Assembly (NCBI GenBank): GCA_023435265.1
Contig: JAEYRZ010000115.1
Span: 33,537-97,536 of the forward strand
Origin: Pseudomonadota bacterium
Lineage (GTDB): Bacteria; Desulfobacterota; Desulfobacteria; Desulfobacterales; Desulfosarcinaceae
Direction: 5' to 3'
Length of the DNA: 64,000 nucleotides
Position 1 is the first letter of the stretch. Each line of letters starts with the position of its first letter. The position numbers and the translations under genes were made by a program. The notes under the pieces were generated by a model that had not been told where the DNA came from, did not search any database, and saw nothing but the letters and a program-made list of their open reading frames with translations. This document shows, piece by piece, positions 35,539 to 43,562 of the stretch.

Positions 35539-35625
35539 GCAAGACAAAATGGCCGCCGGCGCCACCCAATGAAAAACATGCGTTGCGGCCCCGCGCACAC
35601 GGGCCGCAGGCAGGGCGAGGTATTC

Positions 35626-36189
35626 ATGCAGACCACGACATTTCTGAAGGGTCACTTTCTGATGGCCATGCCGACCATGGCCGATCCCAACTTCAAACAA
35701 TCGGTCACTTGTATCGCCGAACACGGGGACGAAGGCGCCCTCGGGATCGTGATCAATCGCCTGCGCGAGCCCATCAGCGGCAGGGATATTTTCGACGAAT
35801 TGAAAATCGTCTACAATGACGAGGGCGGGCGGATTGCCATCCATGCGGGCGGACCGGTGCACCCCAATGAGCTTTTCATACTCCATGCCGCGCCATTGGA
35901 TTGGGGCGGAAGCCTGATGATCACCGACAACCTGGCGCTGAGCAATTCACGCAGCATCCTGGAGGCCATCGCGATCGGCGAGGGCCCGCGTGATTTCGTC
36001 ATCAGCCTGGGCTGCGCCGGTTGGGGTCCGGGACAATTGGAGTGGGAGATGGCTCAAAACGCCTGGTTGAGCATGGTCGCCAGCCACGATATTATCTTCT
36101 CCCTTCCGATTGAATCCCGATGGGACAGCGCCATCCGGCGCTTGGGCATCGATCCCGAGTTGATCTCCGCCACAGCCGGCCACGCGTGA
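35626..36189 (+). CDS. YqgE/AlgH family protein
   Basis: The 187-residue protein has the complete UPF0301 (DUF179) sequence pattern. It opens with LKGHFLMAMPTMADPNFKQSVTCIAEHGDEGALGIVINR, then has GGPVHPNELFILH and the C-terminal GCAGWGPGQLEWEMAQNAWL. ATG 35626 was chosen over the in-frame ATG 35569 because GCGAGGTATTC precedes it and the family starts there. The molecular role is unknown; AlgH affects alginate and virulence expression in Pseudomonas. It lies 87 bases after the SDR gene. Confidence 0.93.
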   Translation: MQTTTFLKGHFLMAMPTMADPNFKQSVTCIAEHGDEGALGIVINRLREPISGRDIFDELKIVYNDEGGRIAIHAGGPVHPNELFILHAAPLDWGGSLMITDNLALSNSRSILEAIAIGEGPRDFVISLGCAGWGPGQLEWEMAQNAWLSMVASHDIIFSLPIESRWDSAIRRLGIDPELISATAGHA

Positions 36190-36220
36190 GCCGGATCAAA
36201 TCTTCCTCATGAAGACACAA

Positions 36221-36247
36221 TAAAAAAGGACGCCGTCCGGCGTCCTT
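36221..36247 (-). terminator. Rho-independent terminator of the small Cys-protein gene
   Basis: AAGGACGCC (36226-36234) and GGCGTCCTT (36239-36247) form a 9-bp stem with a 4-base loop. On the minus strand the stem is followed by TTTTTTATT. It therefore terminates the gene ending at 36281 and may also stop plus-strand transcription from the AlgH gene. Confidence 0.8.
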
Positions 36248-36280
36248 GAATGCTTTGGGTGATGCCTTTTGCCCCGGGGA

Positions 36281-36430
36281 TCAACCCTGGGCCTTTTTGC
36301 GTTTCTGTTTGGGTTTTTTCTTTTTCAAACATACTTTGTCTTTGCGAACGAAAGCGCACAGCTTCGGATTATAATACTCTTTGCAGTTTAGAGGGTTATA
36401 GAGCGGGCACTCAGGATGTTTTTCAGACAT
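36281..36430 (-). CDS. Small lysine-rich protein with four cysteines
   Basis: ATG 36430 gives 49 residues: an N-terminal part with four Cys (CPLYNPLNC...LCAF...VC) and a strongly basic tail (KKKKPKQKRKKA). The spacing suggests one zinc or iron site and the tail suggests nucleic-acid binding. AAGGGA lies about 11 bases upstream, a candidate promoter is at 36483-36511 and a good terminator follows, so it looks like a complete monocistronic unit. No family name is recognised. The longer frame to 36808 is non-coding in composition. Confidence 0.6.
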   Translation of the reverse strand: MSEKHPECPLYNPLNCKEYYNPKLCAFVRKDKVCLKKKKPKQKRKKAQG

Positions 36431-36482
36431 GAATCTCGATTCCCTTTCGCTGTCGCGAACCGTTCGGGTACCAACGCTTGAT

Positions 36483-36511
36483 TTGATATCATAAAATAGC
36501 AGAATTAACAA
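36483..36511 (-). promoter_or_regulatory. Candidate promoter of the small Cys-protein gene
   Basis: On the minus strand TTGTTA (36506-36511) and TATCAA (36483-36488) are 17 bases apart in a local AT-rich patch. Each matches four of six consensus positions. It sits about 50 bases ahead of ATG 36430. Confidence 0.4.
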
Positions 36512-36798
36512 TTGATTATATTTGAGGGCAGCAATCGCCGGGCGGCCGGGCCCGCACGCGCGGCCATATGCTTTCCGATTCGCGATAGACTTCATCGGTG
36601 TTCTCTCGCCGAGGTCGCTTGCAAACGGCTTTGGCAGGCGGTAGTGTTCCGCCGTACGCCTCGCTTTTCTGCGAATTGCGAAACCGGCGCTGGAAAATGA
36701 ACGGCCTTCAGCAGTATGCGCGCGCATCGCCGCCGGGAAGTGATTGCCCCGGTGCTTTGGCCTCCGGTGGCAACGGTCATCGAAGCGGGCGGAAAGTT

Positions 36799-36827
36799 TT
36801 GACAACACCGCGACATCATTATATAGG
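36799..36827 (+). promoter_or_regulatory. Sigma-70-type promoter of the dynamin-like GTPase gene
   Basis: A perfect TTGACA (36799-36804) is followed 17 bases later by TATAGG (36822-36827). Transcription would start near 36834, leaving about 138 bases of leader before ATG 36972. The rest of the gap 36431-36971 shows no gene. Confidence 0.6.
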
Positions 36828-36971
36828 GAGCTGAATTTAATACTGAACTTCTCCCCGAACGAGTGCGCTCAGGCGGATACGGGCATTACCTGCGGCCATG
36901 GCCCTCCAGACGGCCGATACGGAACGCCCCGGTGGTGGGCGCCGGCAGGAGGCCGGGCCAAAAGGGTCAGC

Positions 36972-39230
36972 ATGGATCGATATCAAAAACTGCGTAAAGA
37001 TTTGCTCGACAATACCGCGGCCGCTTCGGCACTTCTCCAGAAAAGCCAGTCGGTGCTCGGTTCTTCGACCTCGGCGCTCACGCAATGGAGCCGGACATGC
37101 GGCAACATCGAACGCGATCTCCTTGACCATATCATCCGCGTTGCGGTGGTGGGGGCGATCAAATCGGGCAAAAGCACACTGATCAACGCCCTGCTCGGCG
37201 ATGATTACCTCAAGCGCGGCGCAGGCGTGGTTACATCGATCGTCACCCGCATTCGAAAAGGAGAGCGGCTGCGCGCGCGCCTGTTCCTCAAATCGTGGGA
37301 TGAAGTGAACCAGGAAATCGAGGAGGCCCTGGTTCTGTTTCCTGCCGAACAGCGGCAGGTTCCCGACCGACGGTTCGATATCCGCAAAAGTGCCGATCGG
37401 CAACACTTGACCGAAGCGCTTGGCGAGCTGGACCGCGAATTGCGGATCGCGCAGGATCAGTTGAATGCCAACAGCGTTCTGCTCTCGTCTTATTTGAAAG
37501 GCTACGAGCAGATCAAGGATCTGATCAAGGCGGAGAGCGTCACGCAGGTATTCGATGAACGTCATTTCGGCGCCCATCGCGATTTTGTGGGCGATGACGC
37601 CCTGGCGGTCTATTTAAAGGATATCGAGCTTGAAATCACCGGCGACAGGATGGGCGCCAATGTCGAAATCGCCGACTGCCAGGGCAGTGACTCCCCAAAT
37701 CCGCTGCATATGGCCATGATCCAGGATTATCTTTTGAAAGCCCACCTGGTCATCTATGTGATCAGCAGCCGCACCGGCGTGCGCCAGGCCGATATCCGCT
37801 TCCTGTCCATGATCAGGCGCATGGGAATCGGCGGAAACATGCTGTTCGTATGCAATTTCGATTTCAACGAACACGACACGCTGGACGCGTTGAAGGCGCT
37901 GGCCGACCGCATCCGGGAAGAGATCGCGATTCTTATTCCCGACCCGCTTCTCTTCACTTTTTCGGCTTTGTATCACCTGTTTGCATCCAACGCGCCGAAT
38001 CTTCCTGAAAAGGACAACGATCGCCTGGAGCAGTGGCGGCGCGCCGTCGATCTGGTCGAATTTTCCGCAAGCGAGACGCGGCGTTTGGAAATCGTGCTGG
38101 AGGGCAAGCTGAATCGCGAGCGTTCGGCCCTTTTGCTTCAAAACCAGCTCGAGCGGCTGGATGTGATTTGTTCGGGGCTGCAGCAGTGGATCCGCATGAA
38201 TCGCGATCTTCTCGGGCGCGACGCGGGCGAGGCGCAGCGCATGGCCGAACGGGTGAAACAGCACCAGGATTATGTCACGCAGGTCCAGTCCATGATTCAA
38301 AGCACATTGGATGGCGCGACGCAGAAGATCAAGAATGAACTGAAGAAGTCGGTAGACAGATTTTTCGACTATTACAACGGCCCGGTATTGAAGAAGACGG
38401 TAGAATTCGTCCGCAGTTACTCGGTGGACCTTTCACGCTACCAGGATCAGTTGGCTTCGGCAGGCTTTTCGCACTCGCTCTATTCTGTTTTTCAGGAGTA
38501 CAAACAGGCGGTCGACAACTTCATGGCCGAAAAGATCAATCCCGAAATCATAGGCTTCATCGCCCGTCAGGAGACGCGGCTCAAGGACTACTTCCAATCG
38601 GTCGGAGCGCCGTATGAAGGCATGGTGCGCGAGGCGCTGGAACGTTACGACCGTTTGCTGGAGCAGTTCGGGTTCGCCGGCGCTCAGGAACGCTGGACGA
38701 TCAACCTTAGCCCCGATATTGCGGCGCTCAAACAGCGTGCGGACTTGGCGTTGCGGCCGGCGTCGAGCGTTCTGCGATATTCAGCCAACATCCGTACCCA
38801 GGCCATCCTGCGTTTCGGCGCCTATTCCATCGTCCGGGCGGTCCGAAAACTGCTGAAAAAGGCGGTTGTGAACGACAAAGAAGAAGAATTCAAGGCCCTC
38901 AAGGCGGGTATACGGCGCATGAAGCAGGAGACCGAGCGCTCCGTTCTAGCCCACTTCAAGGACTACCAGGAGAATATCAAGTTTCAGAATCTGCTGCGCC
39001 TGACAGACATCGTCGGCGCCCGCCTGTACGCACTGCTCCTGGAGAATTTCCAGGGCTATTCGAGCGACCTGAACCAAATCATGAACGCAATCGCCGGCGA
39101 ACGCAGCGCAAAGGAGCATATGGACGGCACCCTGATCGCCATCGAGCGCGAGATCGCGGCATTGAAAGAGAAAACGCAAAGCACCCGGCAGGGAATCATG
39201 CAGTTGCGCGGCAGTGATAATGAATCCTGA
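36972..39230 (+). CDS. Dynamin-like large GTPase
   Basis: From ATG 36972 (AAAGGG six bases ahead) the protein has 752 residues. The GTPase domain carries the P-loop GAIKSGKST (61-69), a switch I Thr in GVVTSIVTRI, the G3-like IADCQGSD, and a G4-like segment VCNFDFNEHD that departs from NKxD. Most of the remainder is long helices suited to a stalk/assembly bundle, with basic and hydrophobic patches near 620-650 (RPASSVLRYSANIRTQAILRFGAYSI) that could touch membrane. Bacterial dynamin-like proteins remodel or protect membranes. The gene is followed 23 bases later by an orphan ParA, probably in one transcript. Confidence 0.85.
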   Translation: MDRYQKLRKDLLDNTAAASALLQKSQSVLGSSTSALTQWSRTCGNIERDLLDHIIRVAVVGAIKSGKSTLINALLGDDYLKRGAGVVTSIVTRIRKGERLRARLFLKSWDEVNQEIEEALVLFPAEQRQVPDRRFDIRKSADRQHLTEALGELDRELRIAQDQLNANSVLLSSYLKGYEQIKDLIKAESVTQVFDERHFGAHRDFVGDDALAVYLKDIELEITGDRMGANVEIADCQGSDSPNPLHMAMIQDYLLKAHLVIYVISSRTGVRQADIRFLSMIRRMGIGGNMLFVCNFDFNEHDTLDALKALADRIREEIAILIPDPLLFTFSALYHLFASNAPNLPEKDNDRLEQWRRAVDLVEFSASETRRLEIVLEGKLNRERSALLLQNQLERLDVICSGLQQWIRMNRDLLGRDAGEAQRMAERVKQHQDYVTQVQSMIQSTLDGATQKIKNELKKSVDRFFDYYNGPVLKKTVEFVRSYSVDLSRYQDQLASAGFSHSLYSVFQEYKQAVDNFMAEKINPEIIGFIARQETRLKDYFQSVGAPYEGMVREALERYDRLLEQFGFAGAQERWTINLSPDIAALKQRADLALRPASSVLRYSANIRTQAILRFGAYSIVRAVRKLLKKAVVNDKEEEFKALKAGIRRMKQETERSVLAHFKDYQENIKFQNLLRLTDIVGARLYALLLENFQGYSSDLNQIMNAIAGERSAKEHMDGTLIAIEREIAALKEKTQSTRQGIMQLRGSDNES

Positions 39231-39253
39231 TCACCCCGAAGGAGGGAGTCTTC

Positions 39254-40072
39254 ATGCGTGCATGGACGATTGCAATTGCCAATGAAAAAGGCGGTGTCGG
39301 AAAGACCGTTACGGCGATCAACCTGGCGGCGGCCTTGACGCGCGAGCATCAGAAGGTCCTGTTGGTCGACATGGATCCGCAGGCCAATGCCAGCAGGGGG
39401 CTGGGCATCGCAGCCGATCCGGAACGGCCCTCGGTTTACGACCTCCTGCAGCCGGCCGGGCTCTATGCCGCGCGCGAGGCGATCGTAAACACAGCCTGGG
39501 AAGGATTGGACGTGATCCCCGCGCACGTGGATCTGGCGGGCGCCGAAGTGGAACTGGTGGATGTGGACGGCCGCGAAAACCTGCTTAAGCAGGCACTGGC
39601 CGATGTCGCGGACCATTATGATTTCGTTCTGCTGGACACCCCTCCGAGTCTCTCGCTGCTGACCGTCAACGTGCTGGCGTATGCACGCTATATCCTGATT
39701 CCCTGCCAGACCCATCCCTACGCCTTCGGCGCACTCGAAGAACTCTTCGATACGGTGTCCGCCGTGCGCAGCGAGATCAATCCGCAGCTGAGCGTTCTAG
39801 GGATCGTGCCCACGTTCTATGACAGCCGGACGCGGGTCAGCCAGCAAATCGTGGATCGACTGCGTTCGGATGCGCGCTACAAGCCGGTACTGTTCGATAC
39901 GCTGATCCGGGCCAACACCACCATCGCCGAGAGCGCCGCGGCGGGGCGCCCCGTGGTCTTCTTCCGGCGCAGCAGCTTCGGGGCCATCGACTACAACGAT
40001 CTGGCCGAAGAATTGCTGAGCCGCTGCCGGGCGGCCGGGAACCCGGTCGACTATTCGGAGGCGCTCATCTGA
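39254..40072 (+). CDS. ParA/MinD-family ATPase
   Basis: This 272-residue protein has the deviant Walker A motif EKGGVGKTVTAINLA with the signature Lys, switch I DMDPQANASRGLGI, and Walker B FVLLDTPPSLSLLT. Like chromosomal ParA/Soj it has no N-terminal helix-turn-helix. GGAGGGAG lies just upstream of ATG 39254. No parB or parS follows. Its partner may instead be the dynamin-like GTPase ahead of it, in which case it would position a cargo or membrane protein. Its 3' end overlaps the convergent YcaO gene by 22 bases. Confidence 0.92.
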   Translation: MRAWTIAIANEKGGVGKTVTAINLAAALTREHQKVLLVDMDPQANASRGLGIAADPERPSVYDLLQPAGLYAAREAIVNTAWEGLDVIPAHVDLAGAEVELVDVDGRENLLKQALADVADHYDFVLLDTPPSLSLLTVNVLAYARYILIPCQTHPYAFGALEELFDTVSAVRSEINPQLSVLGIVPTFYDSRTRVSQQIVDRLRSDARYKPVLFDTLIRANTTIAESAAAGRPVVFFRRSSFGAIDYNDLAEELLSRCRAAGNPVDYSEALI

Positions 40073-41793
40073 ATCAGGTGCTGGCGGGCGAACTCGATCC
40101 CCGGATCGAGCGTCAAGGCCACCCGATAATTCTCAATGGCCCTGGCGCGGTCGCCCATCGCACGATAGTTCGATGCAAGATTGGCATAATCGATCGCCGA
40201 ATTCGGATTCAAGGCGATGATCTTTTTGAAACAGGCGACGGCCTCCGCGTAGGCCTGTTGTTTGTAGTAGCAGAACCCCATCAGGTTGAGCGTGTCGGTG
40301 CGCTCAGGATCGATGGCCTCCGCCCGGCGCAATACACCCAGCGCCTGGCGGTGCTCCCCCATGTCCTTGTGCACCATTCCCAGGTAGGTATACACTGCAG
40401 CGAGATCTTCATCCGGCGGCGACAGCGCCAACGCCTTGCGAAAGCACTCCAACGCCTGCGGAAAATCTTCGCGCTGCTGACTGAGCTGGCCGAGGTAAAA
40501 GTGAACGAAGTATTTGTCCGGCAGCAGCGCATCAAGATGCTGGAGCGCCTTGAAGGCTTGTTCGGCGGGCAGCGTCTCGGCCGCGATTTTGGCGCAGATC
40601 ATGGCCACACTGGAATGAGCCGCGCGCTCGCGAAAGCGGGTCCCCGGAATCACGGTGTAAAAAGCCGGAATCCGCAGAATGGGATGGCGCAGATCGATGG
40701 CGAAGACATCCATCCGGCGCTCGGCAAGCGCCGCGATGCATTGTTCGACTTCAACCTTGATATTGTCGTGGCTGAGGTCCGGAAGACGGTCGAGTTGGGT
40801 GACCACCCCGGAGTGCGTCACGTATCGGACCTCGGCCAGGTCGTGCGGTTTGGGAAGTCCGCTGGCCACGTAATTTCCGCCGCTGTTGAAGTCGCCGGCC
40901 AGCTGTGCGATTTCCGTCAGGGCCCGGCAAAGGGCTTTCGCCGGGCCGGGCGTGGTGCCCGCCGTCCAGACGATTTCGCTGCGTTGAGGGAAGTTGGCCG
41001 GGTCCCAGGCGAGGGCGCCGACCGTCGGGATGCCCATTCGGGCGGTAAAGTCGGAAAGAAAAAGCTCGATACCGGCGCCGCGGAATTTCGCCAGCAGTTC
41101 CTTCGCCGCCGGATCCTGGACGGAGTCGGGGTCGATGCGCGGAGTGCTGGTCCGCTCCCGGCTGATCAGGGCGCAGACATGCCGCTCGACCACTTCGCAG
41201 ATTCCCTGGCAAAGCGCCTCTTCGATGCAGTTGCCGGCCGAGGAACCGTTGAATTCGTTAATGGTGTAAAACCAGTTGAAGGGAATCAGCTCACGTTCGC
41301 CGCGGGTCAGGTTGTGCGCCCAGGTCCACGAGAGGGGCAGCGATTCAAAGAAAGGACGCACGCGTTCAGGTTCGTCGGACGCATCGTCCACCGAACGCGC
41401 GATCCAATGGTACTCCATTTTCGGACCTTCCAGGGCCCCCGCCGTCGCGCGGATGAAATTGGCCGGATCGCGATGGAAGCTGAAGAGGCTGAAACGCTCT
41501 CCCAGTTCCATCACCGCGCTGGCCTGAGACTGGTCGGGCGTGGCGCCCTTGCCCATCTGTTTGGTGTTTCCGATGGCGGCAAAGGCATCGCTGCCGCACA
41601 GGCTGAAATAAACCGGAATATCCAGCCGGCCATTGTCGATCCGGACCACTTCCTCCAGAATATTCAGCCCGGATGCAGCCACCCGCGCTTTGAACCGGCG
41701 GACGGTTTCGTCCGGGGAAATGACTTTTTCCTGATCGTGCCGGAAGTGCTTATAGGCATCCTGAAGCACGAGCGAGTCGGGTTTTTTGAGCAT
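40051..41793 (-). CDS. YcaO-domain protein with C-terminal TPR repeats
   Basis: The 580-residue protein has an N-terminal YcaO domain (about 60-400). Visible are the conserved SQASAVMELGERFSLF, IEEALCQGICEVVERHV and the ALTEIAQLAGDF segment that hold the ATP/Mg-binding acidic residues. From about 405, four or more TPR units follow (ALECFRKALALSP, HRQALGVLRRAEAIDP, YAEAVACFKKIIALNP, RAIENYRVALTLDP). YcaO enzymes phosphorylate amide backbones to form azolines, thioamides or amidines; a partner such as TfuA or a cyclodehydratase C-protein is usual for peptide natural products. None is here, so a role in modifying a housekeeping protein, as for E. coli YcaO, is more likely. Confidence 0.9.
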   Translation of the reverse strand: MLKKPDSLVLQDAYKHFRHDQEKVISPDETVRRFKARVAASGLNILEEVVRIDNGRLDIPVYFSLCGSDAFAAIGNTKQMGKGATPDQSQASAVMELGERFSLFSFHRDPANFIRATAGALEGPKMEYHWIARSVDDASDEPERVRPFFESLPLSWTWAHNLTRGERELIPFNWFYTINEFNGSSAGNCIEEALCQGICEVVERHVCALISRERTSTPRIDPDSVQDPAAKELLAKFRGAGIELFLSDFTARMGIPTVGALAWDPANFPQRSEIVWTAGTTPGPAKALCRALTEIAQLAGDFNSGGNYVASGLPKPHDLAEVRYVTHSGVVTQLDRLPDLSHDNIKVEVEQCIAALAERRMDVFAIDLRHPILRIPAFYTVIPGTRFRERAAHSSVAMICAKIAAETLPAEQAFKALQHLDALLPDKYFVHFYLGQLSQQREDFPQALECFRKALALSPPDEDLAAVYTYLGMVHKDMGEHRQALGVLRRAEAIDPERTDTLNLMGFCYYKQQAYAEAVACFKKIIALNPNSAIDYANLASNYRAMGDRARAIENYRVALTLDPGIEFARQHLIQMSASE

Positions 41794-42059
41794 TGCGTCT
41801 CCCAGAATGCCGCCTGACCTGCGCGGCCGATCTAAATTGCGGATAATATCTTACAGCGAAGCGGTTTTACTTGGAACAGGGCCTGGAGGCAATCTTTTTT
41901 CTTAACGCCTGGCGCAACGGATCGTCCGTCGAATCGCCGGCTGTTGTGCTTAAGCATAAGCAATTGCTTGCTTTTCAGAGCACAATGCGATACAAACCAG
42001 CGCTGCCGCCAAACTGCCGGCTGCATGCCCTTTCAACCGTCCGAGAGAGGAACCCAGCC

Positions 42060-42647
42060 ATGCCACGCATTGCCGAACTGGAGCGCAAAACCAACGAAAC
42101 CCGGATTCGGGCCAGATTGAACCTCGACGGCGGCGGTTTACATGAAATCTCGACAGGCATCGGGTTTTTCGACCATATGCTGACCCTGATGACGGCGCAC
42201 GGCCGCTTCGACCTGTCGATTGCGGCCGAAGGCGATCTCGCCGTCGATCTGCACCATACGGTTGAAGACGTGGGGCTGACTCTCGGTCAGATCCTGAGTG
42301 CTGCGCTGGGCGACCGCAAAGGCATCAACCGCTACGGGGACGCCGTGGTGCCCATGGACGATGCCCTGGCGCACGTCAGCATCGACCTTTCCAACCGGCC
42401 CTTCCTCGTATTCAATGTCGCCGAACCGGTGCCGCGCCAGAACGAGTTCGATGTCACCCTGTCCAGGGAGTTTTTTCGGGCATTGGCCCAGAAGGGCGGC
42501 ATGAATCTGCACATCCGGATTCCATATGGTGAAAACTGGCATCACATGATCGAAGCCGCATTCAAAGCCCTCGGCCGGTCCTTGCGCGCGGCGGCCGATC
42601 GGGATGACCGCATTCAGGGCGTTCTTTCGACCAAGGGGAGTCTCTGA
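42060..42647 (+). CDS. hisB: Imidazoleglycerol-phosphate dehydratase
   Basis: The 195-residue monofunctional HisB catalyses the sixth step of histidine synthesis. Metal-ligand motifs are present: GIGFFDHMLTLMTAHGRFDL, DLHHTVEDVGLTLG and GMNLHIRIPYGENWHHMIEAAFKA. ATG 42060 follows GAGAGAGGAACC; the open frame upstream to 41871 has no family similarity. It stands alone without other his genes. The 266 bases ahead of it contain AT-rich dyads (AGCAATTGCT) but no clear promoter. Confidence 0.95.
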   Translation: MPRIAELERKTNETRIRARLNLDGGGLHEISTGIGFFDHMLTLMTAHGRFDLSIAAEGDLAVDLHHTVEDVGLTLGQILSAALGDRKGINRYGDAVVPMDDALAHVSIDLSNRPFLVFNVAEPVPRQNEFDVTLSREFFRALAQKGGMNLHIRIPYGENWHHMIEAAFKALGRSLRAAADRDDRIQGVLSTKGSL

Positions 42648-42689
42648 TCCATAGAATTTTTTAGCATTTTTCGCGCCAAGGAGGATATC

Positions 42690-43394
42690 GTGGCGAGCAT
42701 TTCAAGGATTTTCCTGCGGTCCTTCGCGGCCTGCCTTCTGATCAGCCAGCTCCTGCCGGCCTGCACATCCCGCCCGCCGGTGACCATCCCCGAAGTCGAG
42801 TCGGAGGAAGAACCGGCCGTTCCCATCCGGCATATCCTGGTCCTTCCATTTTATGACATGGTCCGGATCTTCGGCCCGGATACCGGGGTGCGCGGGCCAT
42901 TTTCGGACCAGATCTTCGTCACCGGCGCGACCGATCCGCTGGTCACCGACTTCTTGACCCAGGACCTGATCACGCTGATCCGTCGGCAGCATCCCGATCT
43001 GCGGATCACGCCCGGTGCGTCCCGGGTGTTCGATCTTGCCCCGCAAACCGGCGAAGCGCTGGACCAGCAACGGATTTCCGCCCTGCGCGAGGCCGGACGG
43101 CAACAGTCGGCCGATGCCGTGATGGTGGGTTTCGTCTACGATTACCAGGATCGCCAGGGGGGTGCGCTGGGGGTGCGCGAGCCCTCGCGCGTGGCGTTCG
43201 AACTCAACCTGATCGGCGTGACCAGCGGCCGGCTTCTGTGGCAGCGGCAATTCCAGGAAGTTCAGAAGCCGCTCAACGAAAACCTCTTGCTGCTGCCGAA
43301 GTTCCTGCGGCGGGGCGGCCGTTGGGTCCCGGTCCGCGAGATGGCGCGCGAGGCGATGCAGCAAATGTTGAAAACCGTCCCACAAACCGATTGA
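42690..43394 (+). CDS. Exported lipoprotein, unknown function
   Basis: The GTG start at 42690 follows AAGGAGGAT. The 234-residue product has a signal peptide ending in the lipobox QLLPAC, so it is probably lipid-anchored. The mature part starts with a Pro/Glu linker (RPPVTIPEVESEEEP) and then a compact domain with HILVLPFYDM, DFLTQDLITLIRR and SADAVMVGFVYDYQDRQGGALG. This pattern is like periplasmic lipoproteins of the CsgG/TolB-N-like type that assemble with other subunits; that likeness is weak. It sits between hisB and dnaG, 42 bases after hisB, and the dnaG promoter begins inside its last codons. Confidence 0.75.
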   Translation: MASISRIFLRSFAACLLISQLLPACTSRPPVTIPEVESEEEPAVPIRHILVLPFYDMVRIFGPDTGVRGPFSDQIFVTGATDPLVTDFLTQDLITLIRRQHPDLRITPGASRVFDLAPQTGEALDQQRISALREAGRQQSADAVMVGFVYDYQDRQGGALGVREPSRVAFELNLIGVTSGRLLWQRQFQEVQKPLNENLLLLPKFLRRGGRWVPVREMAREAMQQMLKTVPQTD

Positions 43395-43419
43395 CAGCCT
43401 CTAATTGGGTATATATATT
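43391..43419 (+). promoter_or_regulatory. Sigma-70-type promoter of dnaG-rpoD
   Basis: TTGACA (43391-43396) and TATATT (43414-43419) are 17 bases apart, a near-consensus promoter. The -35 box overlaps the stop codon of the upstream lipoprotein gene. The start near 43426 leaves a leader of about 140 bases before dnaG. This would be the main promoter of the primase and sigma factor pair. Confidence 0.75.
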
Positions 43420-43562
43420 AGCAAATTTTGAAAGTGGCGTATCTGCTTGATTCATTTGCCCAAAGGAATTGCCCACTCCTTCCGAAGTGAGGCTTCATCC
43501 CGGTATATACGGACACGTTGAAAGGCGACCGGCTTGTCGGTGCACTTTCACGTGGAGGGTGA

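Noticed and set aside
40078..41817. 579-codon plus-strand frame opposite the YcaO gene
   Set aside because: The YcaO and TPR signatures on the other strand are unambiguous, and this frame has none.
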